Shown here: positions 1-7,471 of the stretch, in pieces
Layout: every line of letters starts with the position of its first letter
Numbering within the stretch: position 1 is the first letter of the stretch
Source: Chryseobacterium herbae
GTDB taxonomy: Bacteria; Bacteroidota; Bacteroidia; Flavobacteriales; Weeksellaceae
NCBI RefSeq assembly: GCF_025154075.1
Contig: NZ_JAOAMU010000004.1
Location: 62,001 to 126,000, forward strand
Direction of reading: 5' to 3'
Length of the DNA stretch: 64,000 nucleotides
The notes under the pieces: generated by a model
What the model was told of the DNA's origin: nothing
Database searches by the model: none
What the model saw: only the letters and a program-made list of their open reading frames with translations
Made by a program: the position numbers and the translations under genes

Positions 1-406
1 GATTAATTTCAGTAAGCGCCAAAGCTGAATCTTTCGTAGCAAAGCAATAATCTGCTCCACAAGCAATTCCCACTCCTCCACCGGTGGTTTTTCCCTGCAC
101 TCTGACCACAACTATTTTTCCACAGTTTCTCATGGCATTCAGAACTTTTGCAAAGCCACCGAAAAACTTCGTAGATGCTTCCAGCTCTTCAATAGACAAA
201 AGCTCATCGAAACTTGCTCCCGCGCAGAATGCCTTCTCTCCTTCACTTTTTACTAAAATAGCTTTTACTTCTTCTTTAGCTCCTTCATCCAGAATGGTCT
301 GAGCCAGTTTTTCTAAAATGGCACCCGGAAGGGAGTTGCTTTTCGGTGTTCCGAATGTGATTTCGGCGATATTGTTTTTAATTTCTGATGCTACGAATTC
401 GTTCAT
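1..406 (-). CDS. Enoyl-CoA hydratase/isomerase family protein (3' part outside window)
   Basis: The gene reads leftward from the ATG at 404-406 and runs off the window edge, leaving about 135 N-terminal residues. The visible part has the crotonase layout: an AFCAGASFDEL segment forming the first half of the oxyanion hole, then GKTTGGGVGIACGADYCF for the second half. Crotonases hydrate or isomerise acyl-CoA thioesters in the cytosol. The substrate cannot be told from this fragment. It lies on the same strand as the phenylacetate genes but about 7 kb beyond paaZ, so it could be the missing paaF-type hydratase or belong to another acyl-CoA route such as branched-chain amino acid breakdown. Confidence 0.85.
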   Translation of the reverse strand, partial: MNEFVASEIKNNIAEITFGTPKSNSLPGAILEKLAQTILDEGAKEEVKAILVKSEGEKAFCAGASFDELLSIEELEASTKFFGGFAKVLNAMRNCGKIVVVRVQGKTTGGGVGIACGADYCFATKDSALALTEIN

Positions 407-714
407 TTTTATTTTAATTGGATTCTTACAAAAATACTAAATACCGCTCTCCCGGAGAAAATTATAAGAAACAAATTACAGATTAAAGACGGCCTCTCAA
501 ATCTCTGTGTTTTTTGGACCACAAAATCTTTCCTGTAGGGGTAAACCGAATATCCGTTACGTAGAAATACGGACTCTCCAATTTGGTATTTTCTACTCTA
601 GCACTGCCTTTTTATATGTTGTTCCTTTGGCTTATCAAAAAACAAATAACCACCGGCGGAATCCGAAAAGCCCAGAACAGAGTAGGAAAACTTAACAACT
701 GAAAAACTATTATC
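407..714. other. Intergenic region between divergent genes
   Basis: About 308 bases separate the leftward hydratase from the rightward tail-collar gene. A 62-codon frame here (507-695) has no family features and is probably not a gene. The region holds a short dyad at 553-573 but no clear TAnnTTTG promoter that I could place with confidence. Confidence 0.5.
553..573. promoter_or_regulatory. Dyad TCCGT-N11-ACGGA upstream of tail-collar gene
   Basis: The arms TCCGT (553-557) and ACGGA (569-573) are exact reverse complements around the core TACGTAGAAAT. It lies about 140 bases before the start of the tail-collar gene and could be a regulator site. The function is inferred only from symmetry and position. 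Confidence 0.3.
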
Positions 715-1263
715 ATGGACGAATACATTGGAATTGTAAAACTATTTGCTGGAAATTTTGCACCCAGAGGCTGGATGTTTTGTGACGGAAGCTTACTGAG
801 AATCTCAAATAATTCTGCTTTATTTTCCATCTTAGGAACCACTTACGGAGGAAACGGTATAGATACTTTTGCACTGCCTAATCTGAAAGGACGTATGGCT
901 ATCGGAGCCGGAAATGTAAATGCAAACGAATATTATCCTTTGGGAGTTGTTGCCGGAACTACGCAAAACACCATTATGGCACAGAACCTTCCAAGTATAG
1001 GTTCAGGGTTTCAACTGAAAGTGGCCAATACAAATGCTACAGTTTCTACCCCTACTGCCTCCACATCTATCGCCAAAACAGGAACGCAGGTAGGAAGAGA
1101 TTTCAATGCTGTACCTAGTTTTGCGGCCGTGGATCCTGATACCGCTATCAACGCACGATCTCTATCATACATCGGGCAAAATCTTCCGATGAACAATATG
1201 CCTCCTTATTTAGGACTAAACTACATCATCTGTATTGAAGGAATATATCCTCCGCGCAGCTAA
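715..1263 (+). CDS. Phage tail-collar / microcystin-dependent-like protein
   Basis: The 182-residue product begins MDEYIGIVKLFAGNFAPRGW and continues with CDGS, TYGGNG and a PNLKGRM segment, then ends in a PPYLGLNYIICIEG motif. This is the tail-collar (MdpB-like) family: an N-terminal collar domain, a variable middle and a conserved C-terminal strand. Relatives are phage tail-fibre tips and bacterial proteins of unclear role, often encoded as two or three tandem copies. Here there is only one copy and no phage genes around it. No signal peptide is visible. The next gene starts 25 bases later on the same strand, so the two may be co-transcribed. Confidence 0.85.
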   Translation: MDEYIGIVKLFAGNFAPRGWMFCDGSLLRISNNSALFSILGTTYGGNGIDTFALPNLKGRMAIGAGNVNANEYYPLGVVAGTTQNTIMAQNLPSIGSGFQLKVANTNATVSTPTASTSIAKTGTQVGRDFNAVPSFAAVDPDTAINARSLSYIGQNLPMNNMPPYLGLNYIICIEGIYPPRS

Positions 1264-1288
1264 AAAAAACATATTTAAAACCTAAATC

Positions 1289-2110
1289 ATGAAAAGAACT
1301 ATTTTTTTAACCATCTGTAGTTTGTTCATCTCCTTATTTTCTTTTGGACAGACAAGTACAGAGCAATTTGAAACCGAATCGAACGGTAGTCCAAGTTTTA
1401 CCGATAACGGAGTGATCTTTAATATTATTTCTCACGTAGGACTTTTTGACATCCAGGCGAATTTTCCAAGTACAGGATGGAACGGAACAGCTAACGACAA
1501 CAGATACATTGATAACTCCAATGACACGGCTTCACCACCGTCTTTCAGTATAAAAAGTACATCGAATCTGTTTAAAGTAAACCGTTTCTGGATGTACCTT
1601 TCTGCCCTTAATTTAGATCTGACTGTAGCAGGAACTCTAACAGTTACAGGAAGGCTAAGCGGTGTTACTAAATTTACACAGACTAAATCTACAGGCTTCA
1701 ATACTTCTATGGCTACGACAAATGGATATACCCTGATTGATCTTACCAATTTAAACGGTCAGAATTACTCAAATATCATTATTGACGAACTTAGAATTAC
1801 TATGGGAGGAGGTTACAGATATGGAGGACTTGATGCATTTACCTGGGTAAAAGATTCCGGTCTTGTACTGGCAACGAATGAAGTTACTTCTTCACAAAAA
1901 GTGATGAGCATCTATCCTAATCCTACCAGCGGATTGCTTTCTATTCAGGCGGAAGGCAATGCACCAGCTGAAATTTACAGCCAGGACGGAAAACTGCTTA
2001 AAAAACTGGATATGAAAAAAGGAACCAATCAGGCAGACATCTCGGAACTTCCGAATGGCGTTTACATCCTCAAAACACCATCAGGATCATCCAAGATCAT
2101 CAAAAAATAA
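1289..2110 (+). CDS. Secreted protein with type IX secretion (T9SS type A) sorting domain
   Basis: This 273-residue protein has an N-terminal signal peptide (MKRTIFLTICSLFISLFSFG, cleaved near SFGQ). Its C-terminal domain of about 70 residues begins SIYPNPTSGLLSI and ends NGVYILKTPSGSSKIIKK, the pattern of the T9SS type A sorting signal. The protein should cross the inner membrane by Sec and the outer membrane by the type IX system, to be released or anchored at the surface. The middle (about 25-200) is rich in Asn, Thr and Ser and looks like a beta-sandwich, but I do not recognise a catalytic family. It follows the tail-collar gene by 25 bases and ends before a strong terminator. Confidence 0.85.
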   Translation: MKRTIFLTICSLFISLFSFGQTSTEQFETESNGSPSFTDNGVIFNIISHVGLFDIQANFPSTGWNGTANDNRYIDNSNDTASPPSFSIKSTSNLFKVNRFWMYLSALNLDLTVAGTLTVTGRLSGVTKFTQTKSTGFNTSMATTNGYTLIDLTNLNGQNYSNIIIDELRITMGGGYRYGGLDAFTWVKDSGLVLATNEVTSSQKVMSIYPNPTSGLLSIQAEGNAPAEIYSQDGKLLKKLDMKKGTNQADISELPNGVYILKTPSGSSKIIKK

Positions 2111-2162
2111 AAATTTTTCATAAGTGATTTGTGCCCTCGAAAGATTCTAATGCATAAATGAT

Positions 2163-2196
2163 AAATTCCCTGAATGATCAGGGAATTTTTGTTTTT
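2163..2196. terminator. Bidirectional terminator hairpin
   Basis: The stem AAATTCCCTGA / TCAGGGAATTT with loop ATGA is followed by T-rich sequence on the plus strand and preceded by A-rich sequence. It separates the convergent T9SS and helicase genes and can serve both. Confidence 0.85.
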
Positions 2197-4887
2197 TTAA
2201 CGGGTCCATTTGTGAAGATGTTCTATCCTTGCATTTCTTTTTAACAGGGACTGAAACCTGAGTTGTAACAAAATACGTCTTCCTTCGATAGTTCTGGTAA
2301 AGACCAGTTCAGATTTTTCAATTTTTTCGCTCCAGGTTTTCGCAAACAACTCGGCACTTTTTTTGTTTCTGGCGAAAACTTCAGGGATAGGATAATAGAT
2401 ATATTTCTTCGTGAAAAAAAGTTTAGCCTGCATTTTTAACAGATAACGCGGATTATCAATTTTAGAAATAATTTCCTGCAAAACCTGAATAAACTGTGAT
2501 TTCTCATAGTGACTTCCACCATCCAGATAACAGAACATATCTCCTTTAGCTCCGGAACTCACCACTTTCATCTTGTCGGGAGCAGTGGTAATAATTCTCT
2601 CGTAGATCAGGCATTTAAGAACAACCTCACCTATAAGTCCTATATGTCCTGCTGCATTTTTATATTTGAGATACTGTCTCAATGCACGATAAAATTTTAA
2701 ACCATACGTCAGTAATCCGAATCCTCCAAAGAGAAACATCACCCAGAAAAAGCTTTTAACAGAATCTATCGCCTCCATATTCTTTAGTATTCCCAGAAGA
2801 AGATCCTGTCCAAATAGCAAAACGATTGATATCATTACTTTAGAAAGGTCCGCAATCATTTTTCCGAGATAAGTCATCTTCATATCGGTCACTTCGGTAA
2901 GATCGCCGGAAGGAACCTTAATTTCCTCGACGAGAGTATTTCCTTTATCCAAAGCTGTTTTCCATCGTAGCGTAAGATCTTCCCTGTTTTTAGCCCAGGA
3001 AAAACTCTCCTGATTGATCAAAGGAATTTCATTTTCCTTTTCAATAGTTTTAATGTTGAGCCTTTCAAAATTATTCTCAATAGAAGTTTCTTGTCCTGTT
3101 GAAATTCCTACAAAGGTTTTGAATCTCTTCCTGACAATATCCATATCCTGTCCTCCGTTGTCTCCTTGTGGATCGAAACACAGCAAATGCCATATATTTC
3201 CCGTTTTTTGGGGAGTATCTTTATCTATTCTGATCACTCTTCCTCTCATCTGGTTGGAAAGGACGAAGGAACTGACAAAACTGGCAAGAATCAAAGTATT
3301 CATTTTAGGAGCATCCCATCCTTCTCCCAGCAGGGCTTTTGTTCCTATCAAAATCTGGATATAGCCCTGTTGAAAAACTTCCGTTATAATATGGACGATA
3401 TCGTGTTTTATCTGTTCTGTAAGATTGACCTGGATATAGTCTTTATCATAAGTAACAGGAGAAAATGATATTCCGGATATCCCTTTTCTGGTACACAGCT
3501 CATTCATTCTATCTTTTGCAGACACTGGAATAATGACAATGCTCCCCGTAAGAACGCCTATCTTTTTATTCTGAACGTTCTCACGTCTTAGTTTTTCGAA
3601 GATTGGGATGGCTCCGATTTTGTCCAGCTGAAGATTATTTTCAAGATCACCGGACAGGTATTCCTTTTTTATAAAATCGGTAAGGATCACCATTTTCAGA
3701 TCTTCTTTGAGAACAGAAAATTCAAATTCTACTATATCTTTAATACCCTCAAGTTTTCCAATGCTGGAGTTGAGGATCTGGCTTAAATTTTTATTATTGA
3801 AAAAACTGATAGTCTTTTTTTCCAGGAATCCCTGTCTTTTCAATCTGTTACCTAAAGCGGTACGGTGATCTTCTTCGTTTTTAAAATTCACTTCATCTAC
3901 GATCAGATAAAAATCGAGAAGTTCTTCGAACCAGAAAAAATCAAATTCGGGAATGTACTGATGCTGATCCCCTATGATCTCAAAGTGAATTTCAGAGATT
4001 TCCTTTTTTCTGAAATGAAGATAAATAAGCCCTGAGGTGTAGGAAGAGATATTTTCATAAATCCATTCCAGATGATCCATCGGGTTCTGATAGACGGGAT
4101 GTTGCTCTAACGCGTTGAGAAGAACGTCGTCATTTTCAATTTCCTTTAAGAAAGCGGCTGCCTGGGTATGATAATGTTCTATTTTTTGCTGTTCTTCATA
4201 GGATGGAAGTGTAAAAAACACCAAATCCTGATGCGGGCAAAGATCGCCTTCAATCATCAATTCCGGAACGGAAATCTCTGCATCTATGGGACCGTTCAGC
4301 TGCATATATTTTTGCCATTCAGAGCCGGAAACATCGAAAGGAGGTGTTGCGGTAAGGGAGACAACAATAGGGTCTATTGCTGCTTTTAATTCCATCAAAC
4401 TTCTCCACCATGCATTTTTCAGATGATGGGCTTCATCAAAAATAAAGGTTTTCACTTTCTGCTTCTGCAGTTTCTTTATAATTTCAGCTAAGGAAACCCT
4501 GGATGTTTTTTTATCAATCTCCGTTTCATCGTCATCCGGAAAACCTGATGCTGCGTGAATTCCCTGATAAGTGGTTACGGTAATAAGTCCGGGATTTTTA
4601 ATATCCGTGGATATCCAATCCGGGACTGTTTCAGTATCAAGAAAAAGCTCGCAGAATCTTTGAACCCACTGGTTTTTTACGGCTAAGGTTGGCGCTACGA
4701 TGAGTGTCGGTTTATTGAGTCTCAACATAACTTCCAATCCTAAAACTGTTTTTCCGGAGCCGGGAGGTGCGGTGACATGCAGATGACGATCGGTAAGGAA
4801 TCCGTCAAGATCATCCAGAAATCTCTTCTGATAGGCACGCCAGCTGTATTTAAATTTTGTATGGACAGGAAAAATAGTCATGGTCAA
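2197..4887 (-). CDS. SF2 DEAD/DEAH-box helicase family protein with two C-terminal membrane helices
   Basis: The 896-residue protein carries an SF2 ATPase core: Walker A APPGSGKT at 40-47, DEAH at 151-154, SLTATPP at 177-183. A helicase C domain includes EGWDAPKMN and the arginine-finger stretch NQMRGRVIRID. It resembles the ResIII/SSL2 group that unwinds or translocates on DNA. Unusually, about residues 684-701 and 712-730 are strongly hydrophobic and would make two membrane helices, followed by about 165 residues of unknown fold. The downstream glycosylase gene begins after the operon gap of 22 bases on its 5' side (4910), so the two are probably co-transcribed with the glycosylase first. 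A role in DNA repair or in defence is possible; neither is shown. Confidence 0.8.
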   Translation of the reverse strand: MTMTIFPVHTKFKYSWRAYQKRFLDDLDGFLTDRHLHVTAPPGSGKTVLGLEVMLRLNKPTLIVAPTLAVKNQWVQRFCELFLDTETVPDWISTDIKNPGLITVTTYQGIHAASGFPDDDETEIDKKTSRVSLAEIIKKLQKQKVKTFIFDEAHHLKNAWWRSLMELKAAIDPIVVSLTATPPFDVSGSEWQKYMQLNGPIDAEISVPELMIEGDLCPHQDLVFFTLPSYEEQQKIEHYHTQAAAFLKEIENDDVLLNALEQHPVYQNPMDHLEWIYENISSYTSGLIYLHFRKKEISEIHFEIIGDQHQYIPEFDFFWFEELLDFYLIVDEVNFKNEEDHRTALGNRLKRQGFLEKKTISFFNNKNLSQILNSSIGKLEGIKDIVEFEFSVLKEDLKMVILTDFIKKEYLSGDLENNLQLDKIGAIPIFEKLRRENVQNKKIGVLTGSIVIIPVSAKDRMNELCTRKGISGISFSPVTYDKDYIQVNLTEQIKHDIVHIITEVFQQGYIQILIGTKALLGEGWDAPKMNTLILASFVSSFVLSNQMRGRVIRIDKDTPQKTGNIWHLLCFDPQGDNGGQDMDIVRKRFKTFVGISTGQETSIENNFERLNIKTIEKENEIPLINQESFSWAKNREDLTLRWKTALDKGNTLVEEIKVPSGDLTEVTDMKMTYLGKMIADLSKVMISIVLLFGQDLLLGILKNMEAIDSVKSFFWVMFLFGGFGLLTYGLKFYRALRQYLKYKNAAGHIGLIGEVVLKCLIYERIITTAPDKMKVVSSGAKGDMFCYLDGGSHYEKSQFIQVLQEIISKIDNPRYLLKMQAKLFFTKKYIYYPIPEVFARNKKSAELFAKTWSEKIEKSELVFTRTIEGRRILLQLRFQSLLKRNARIEHLHKWTR

Positions 4888-4909
4888 GGTTCAGTGCTGC
4901 AATTAACAG

Positions 4910-5596
4910 CTATTTTTTCAAAGCCAAAATATATTTGTCAATGTACAGTTGTTTTTCTTTTGTTTTATACTGTTGAATGTATCTCGGATGTTCAAGGACA
5001 GTCATGGTTTCAAACAGCTGAGCTTCTTTATTCAGTGCTGAAATAAATTCTGAATTCTTTTTGCCTAAGACAAAAACTTCGGAAGTATCCACGCCCAGGC
5101 TGATATGCTTCTTCAGAGAATCGATCATAAAGTCTTTTACGGCTTCAAAGAGTTTTTTATCATCATAATAATTGGCGTTCAACCAGCCGGTTTTTGTTTT
5201 TCTTACAATAGCCAACGGAAAAGGCGAATTGATATAGACATCTTTGTAAAACTCTTCTGGACCACCATATTCAGCGATCATATCGTACATAAAAACCGAA
5301 GAAACTTCATGGGTGCGGGCCGATTGCATTTTAATTCCGCAAACAGCTTCCAGCCTTTTTGTATCGGTAAACGGAACGCCCGTCACTCCTGCTCCGTGCC
5401 GGCTGGGATTGATCCCGATCATGAATTTCCTCGTGCTGATATCATTGTAGTATTTGTGATAAAATTCCTCCATAACTGTCATCGTTTCCGGATTGTCCAG
5501 ATACGGATTCATGGCCTCAAAACCATCAGGAAGATCTCCTGAAAACTGAAGGTTTTTATTGAATTCTATGACGGCGTCCGCAAAAGTTTTATTCAT
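4910..5596 (-). CDS. SMUG2-like uracil-DNA glycosylase family protein (DUF4918)
   Basis: The 228-residue protein has the motif-1 segment IGINPSRHGAGVTGVPF (about 59-75) and a late motif HPRYIQQY (near 200), the two loops that form the active site in the uracil-DNA glycosylase superfamily. The length and the GINPS motif fit DUF4918, whose Pedobacter member was described as SMUG2. Members remove uracil or deaminated bases from DNA in the cytoplasm. The gene lies 22 bases before the helicase gene and 29 bases after the DUF4241 gene, all on the minus strand. Family membership is well supported; substrate range is inferred. Confidence 0.8.
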   Translation of the reverse strand: MNKTFADAVIEFNKNLQFSGDLPDGFEAMNPYLDNPETMTVMEEFYHKYYNDISTRKFMIGINPSRHGAGVTGVPFTDTKRLEAVCGIKMQSARTHEVSSVFMYDMIAEYGGPEEFYKDVYINSPFPLAIVRKTKTGWLNANYYDDKKLFEAVKDFMIDSLKKHISLGVDTSEVFVLGKKNSEFISALNKEAQLFETMTVLEHPRYIQQYKTKEKQLYIDKYILALKK

Positions 5597-5625
5597 TAGA
5601 AATTATTTTAAAACCACGGAATATC

Positions 5626-6375
5626 CTACTGATCTGTATTTTCATCATCGTCTTCGTCCTCTTCTGCTTCAGATAATTCCATTTCAATATCAATAAAATG
5701 AATATAAAGACTGCAGATTTCGTCCTTTGCATCATACCCAAAATAAACAGGATATACTCCATCTCCTAAACCGCTTGCAAATATTGGAATCTGATATTCT
5801 GTATCCGGCACTTTCCAATTGATCCAGTCTCCCAAATCCCTTTGATTATCCGGATTTTCTTTATAGTTTTTAGCAAAAAGATCTGCAAAATAGTCATCGT
5901 AAATATTTTCCACATCAAGTTCTGCAATAAACTGATCCACATAAGGAACTACCTGTGTATCCGTAATACACGCCAACCCGGCATCTACTACAAAGCCAAA
6001 ATAATCTTCTTCCTCAGAATCTCCAAGTTCCTCTTCTCCTATCAATGCCTCTCTGTATACAACAGCCTCTTCTTTGGTAAATTCTACCTTCACAGCAGCA
6101 TACCGGTCTCCCCAATCTTCGAATTTTGCCACAGCAATTTTAACAGGAAAATTACCTTTGGGCACTTCAACAAAATAAGGTTTCTCCTTTGCATTTAAGT
6201 AGACTAAGGGATCTCTTACAATCACTTTCCCGGACGGCAGGGAAACGTTTCCGATCTCCATCACTTCCATTTTCTGCTCCATAATTTCATCCGAAGTAAA
6301 ATAGGTTTCCAAGTCTACAGGACAGATAAGTCTATTTTTTACCTCTTCCCATTTTTGCATCCAGCTTTCGTTCAT
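5626..6375 (-). CDS. DUF4241 domain protein
   Basis: The 249-residue acidic protein matches the DUF4241 pattern: a central FGFVVDAGLACITDTQ segment, then GDWINWKVPDTEYQIPIFASGLGDGVYPVYFG, a Gly-rich core shared by the family. It ends in a long acidic tail (EAEEDEDDDENTDQ). DUF4241 proteins often sit next to SMI1/KNR4 proteins and have been proposed as immunity or toxin-binding partners. The neighbour 48 bases upstream is indeed an SMI1/KNR4 protein. No signal peptide is present, so it is cytosolic. No toxin gene is visible in the window, so the immunity role is inferred from family association only. Confidence 0.75.
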   Translation of the reverse strand: MNESWMQKWEEVKNRLICPVDLETYFTSDEIMEQKMEVMEIGNVSLPSGKVIVRDPLVYLNAKEKPYFVEVPKGNFPVKIAVAKFEDWGDRYAAVKVEFTKEEAVVYREALIGEEELGDSEEEDYFGFVVDAGLACITDTQVVPYVDQFIAELDVENIYDDYFADLFAKNYKENPDNQRDLGDWINWKVPDTEYQIPIFASGLGDGVYPVYFGYDAKDEICSLYIHFIDIEMELSEAEEDEDDDENTDQ

Positions 6376-6423
6376 TATTTTATTTTTTACGATTTGATTT
6401 AAAGTTTAAAAATGTTGTTTTAA

Positions 6424-6960
6424 TTATTCCCCGTCAAATTCATCTTCATCTTTCAGCCCCTTTATGAAAGTTTCAAAATCTTTGGCCAAAAATATCTTTT
6501 TATAATCATTTTCCTGATCAATGTGAACCACTTCCGGTTCTCCATCTTTGCCGCAATTGGAATAATCCAGCAAAACCATATCATGCCCAGCTGAAGGACA
6601 GTCGCAGATATAGATACCAATTGCAGGATATCCCCATTCTTCAATCATAAACTGACTTCCAAGTTCTCCGCAGATGGAATAGGTTTTCTCTCTTCCGATT
6701 CCCATAATTCCGGTAATTGCAATATGATCATCCGCCCATGAATTCTCTTCAGACGTTGGAAAGCAGGATTTTTCAACCAATCCACCGTTCTGCAGTCTCA
6801 TCAGTTCGATATAAGACGCGGGAAGTTTGTAGCCAAGCTCTTCTTCTTCGGAAGCAATAAGTTCATCATCCGGAAACGGTTCGATATAATCTCTTACGGA
6901 ATAGCTGCTTTCATTCCAGAAGTCCGTAAAGTCAAAGTCTTTGAAAAATTGTAGGTCCAT
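6424..6960 (-). CDS. SMI1/KNR4 family protein
   Basis: This 178-residue acidic cytosolic protein has the SMI1/KNR4 layout: EEELGYKLPASYIELMRLQNGG near the N-terminus (about 38-60), a central Gly-Ile rich strand ITGIMGIG, and the late EWGYPAIGIYICDCPSAGHDMVLLDY segment. The family is widely used as immunity proteins against polymorphic toxins in bacteria. It is followed by the DUF4241 gene in the same direction, so the pair looks like an orphan immunity module. No toxin cassette is adjacent, so the partner, if any, is elsewhere or lost. Confidence 0.85.
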   Translation of the reverse strand: MDLQFFKDFDFTDFWNESSYSVRDYIEPFPDDELIASEEEELGYKLPASYIELMRLQNGGLVEKSCFPTSEENSWADDHIAITGIMGIGREKTYSICGELGSQFMIEEWGYPAIGIYICDCPSAGHDMVLLDYSNCGKDGEPEVVHIDQENDYKKIFLAKDFETFIKGLKDEDEFDGE

Positions 6961-7063
6961 ATTTTGTCTTAAATAAATGAGATTCTGATTGTGCAGTAAA
7001 AGTAATTATCATTTTTAATAAAAACCTTTCCTGAACCAAGATTTTTCCTGCAGCAATTACCAT

Positions 7064-7131
7064 TGACAAGGATAATTAAAAATCCCTTTCAGTAAAACCA
7101 AAAGGGACTATCAATTTATATTTTATTTTAA
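7064..7131. repeat. Direct repeat copy A (3' UTR of leader peptide gene)
   Basis: This stretch is nearly identical to 7401-7468, with a handful of substitutions and small gaps. It directly follows the stop of the small peptide gene on the minus strand and contains a terminator hairpin. The second copy follows the paaZ stop in the same way. Confidence 0.8.
7077..7107 (-). terminator. Terminator of leader peptide gene
   Basis: On the minus strand the stem TCCCTTT / AAAGGGA (plus-strand arms 7083-7089 and 7101-7107) is followed by a run of T. It lies about 20 bases after the stop of the cysteine-rich peptide gene. Confidence 0.7.
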
Positions 7132-7289
7132 GAATCAGCGCATATATAACATGCTCTTGCAATATCTGGCCATCTTCCAGGGCGACAACAACTTCCCGGA
7201 GGGCAGGAATTAGGGAAACAAGCCCAGTTTGGACCGGCACCTTTAACAGATCTCAATTCATTTCTTGAAAGCTTTTTTAAATTTTTCAT
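7128..7289 (-). CDS. Cysteine-rich bacteriocin-like leader peptide (knottin-like spacing)
   Basis: A 53-residue frame starts at the ATG at 7287-7289. It has a basic leader, MKNLKKLSRNELRSVKGAG, of the double-glycine type that directs small peptides to C39-peptidase transporters, then a core with six cysteines. Their spacing is C24-x4-C29-x4-C34-C35-x11-C47-x2-C50, the C-C-CC-C-C order of inhibitor cystine knots. In Chryseobacterium such genes are annotated as bacteriocin-like. Two more of the same type occur at 29340 and 29533. No transporter or modifying enzyme is adjacent. Expression and activity are unknown. Confidence 0.75.
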   Translation of the reverse strand: MKNLKKLSRNELRSVKGAGPNWACFPNSCPPGSCCRPGRWPDIARACYICADS

Positions 7290-7400
7290 AGTACTTAGTT
7301 TTTAATCTTTTTTCCTACTCTATATGCTTTTCGGATTTCGCCTATTAAAGTTACTCATTTTAATCTAAACTTTTATTTTAACGGCTTACTTCTTAAACCT

Positions 7401-7468
7401 TGACAAGGAGTATTAAAAAATCCCTTTCAGTAAAAACCAAAAGGGATCATAAATTTATATTTTATTTT
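7401..7468. repeat. Direct repeat copy B (3' UTR of paaZ)
   Basis: This is the partner of 7064-7131 and follows the paaZ stop directly. The two copies bracket about 270 bases that contain the peptide gene, as expected from a local duplication or cassette insertion. Confidence 0.8.
7414..7447 (-). terminator. Terminator of paaZ
   Basis: The plus-strand arms ATCCCTTT (7420-7427) and AAAGGGAT (7440-7447) form an 8-bp stem followed by T-rich sequence on the minus strand, about 25 bases after the paaZ stop. Confidence 0.75.
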
Positions 7469-7471
7469 GAA

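Noticed and set aside
507..695. 62-codon frame upstream of tail-collar gene
   Set aside because: No family features, no ribosome site, and it lies in the control region.
5626..7289. Polymorphic toxin locus
   Set aside because: Only immunity-type families were found, with no toxin, VgrG, Hcp or secretion gene.
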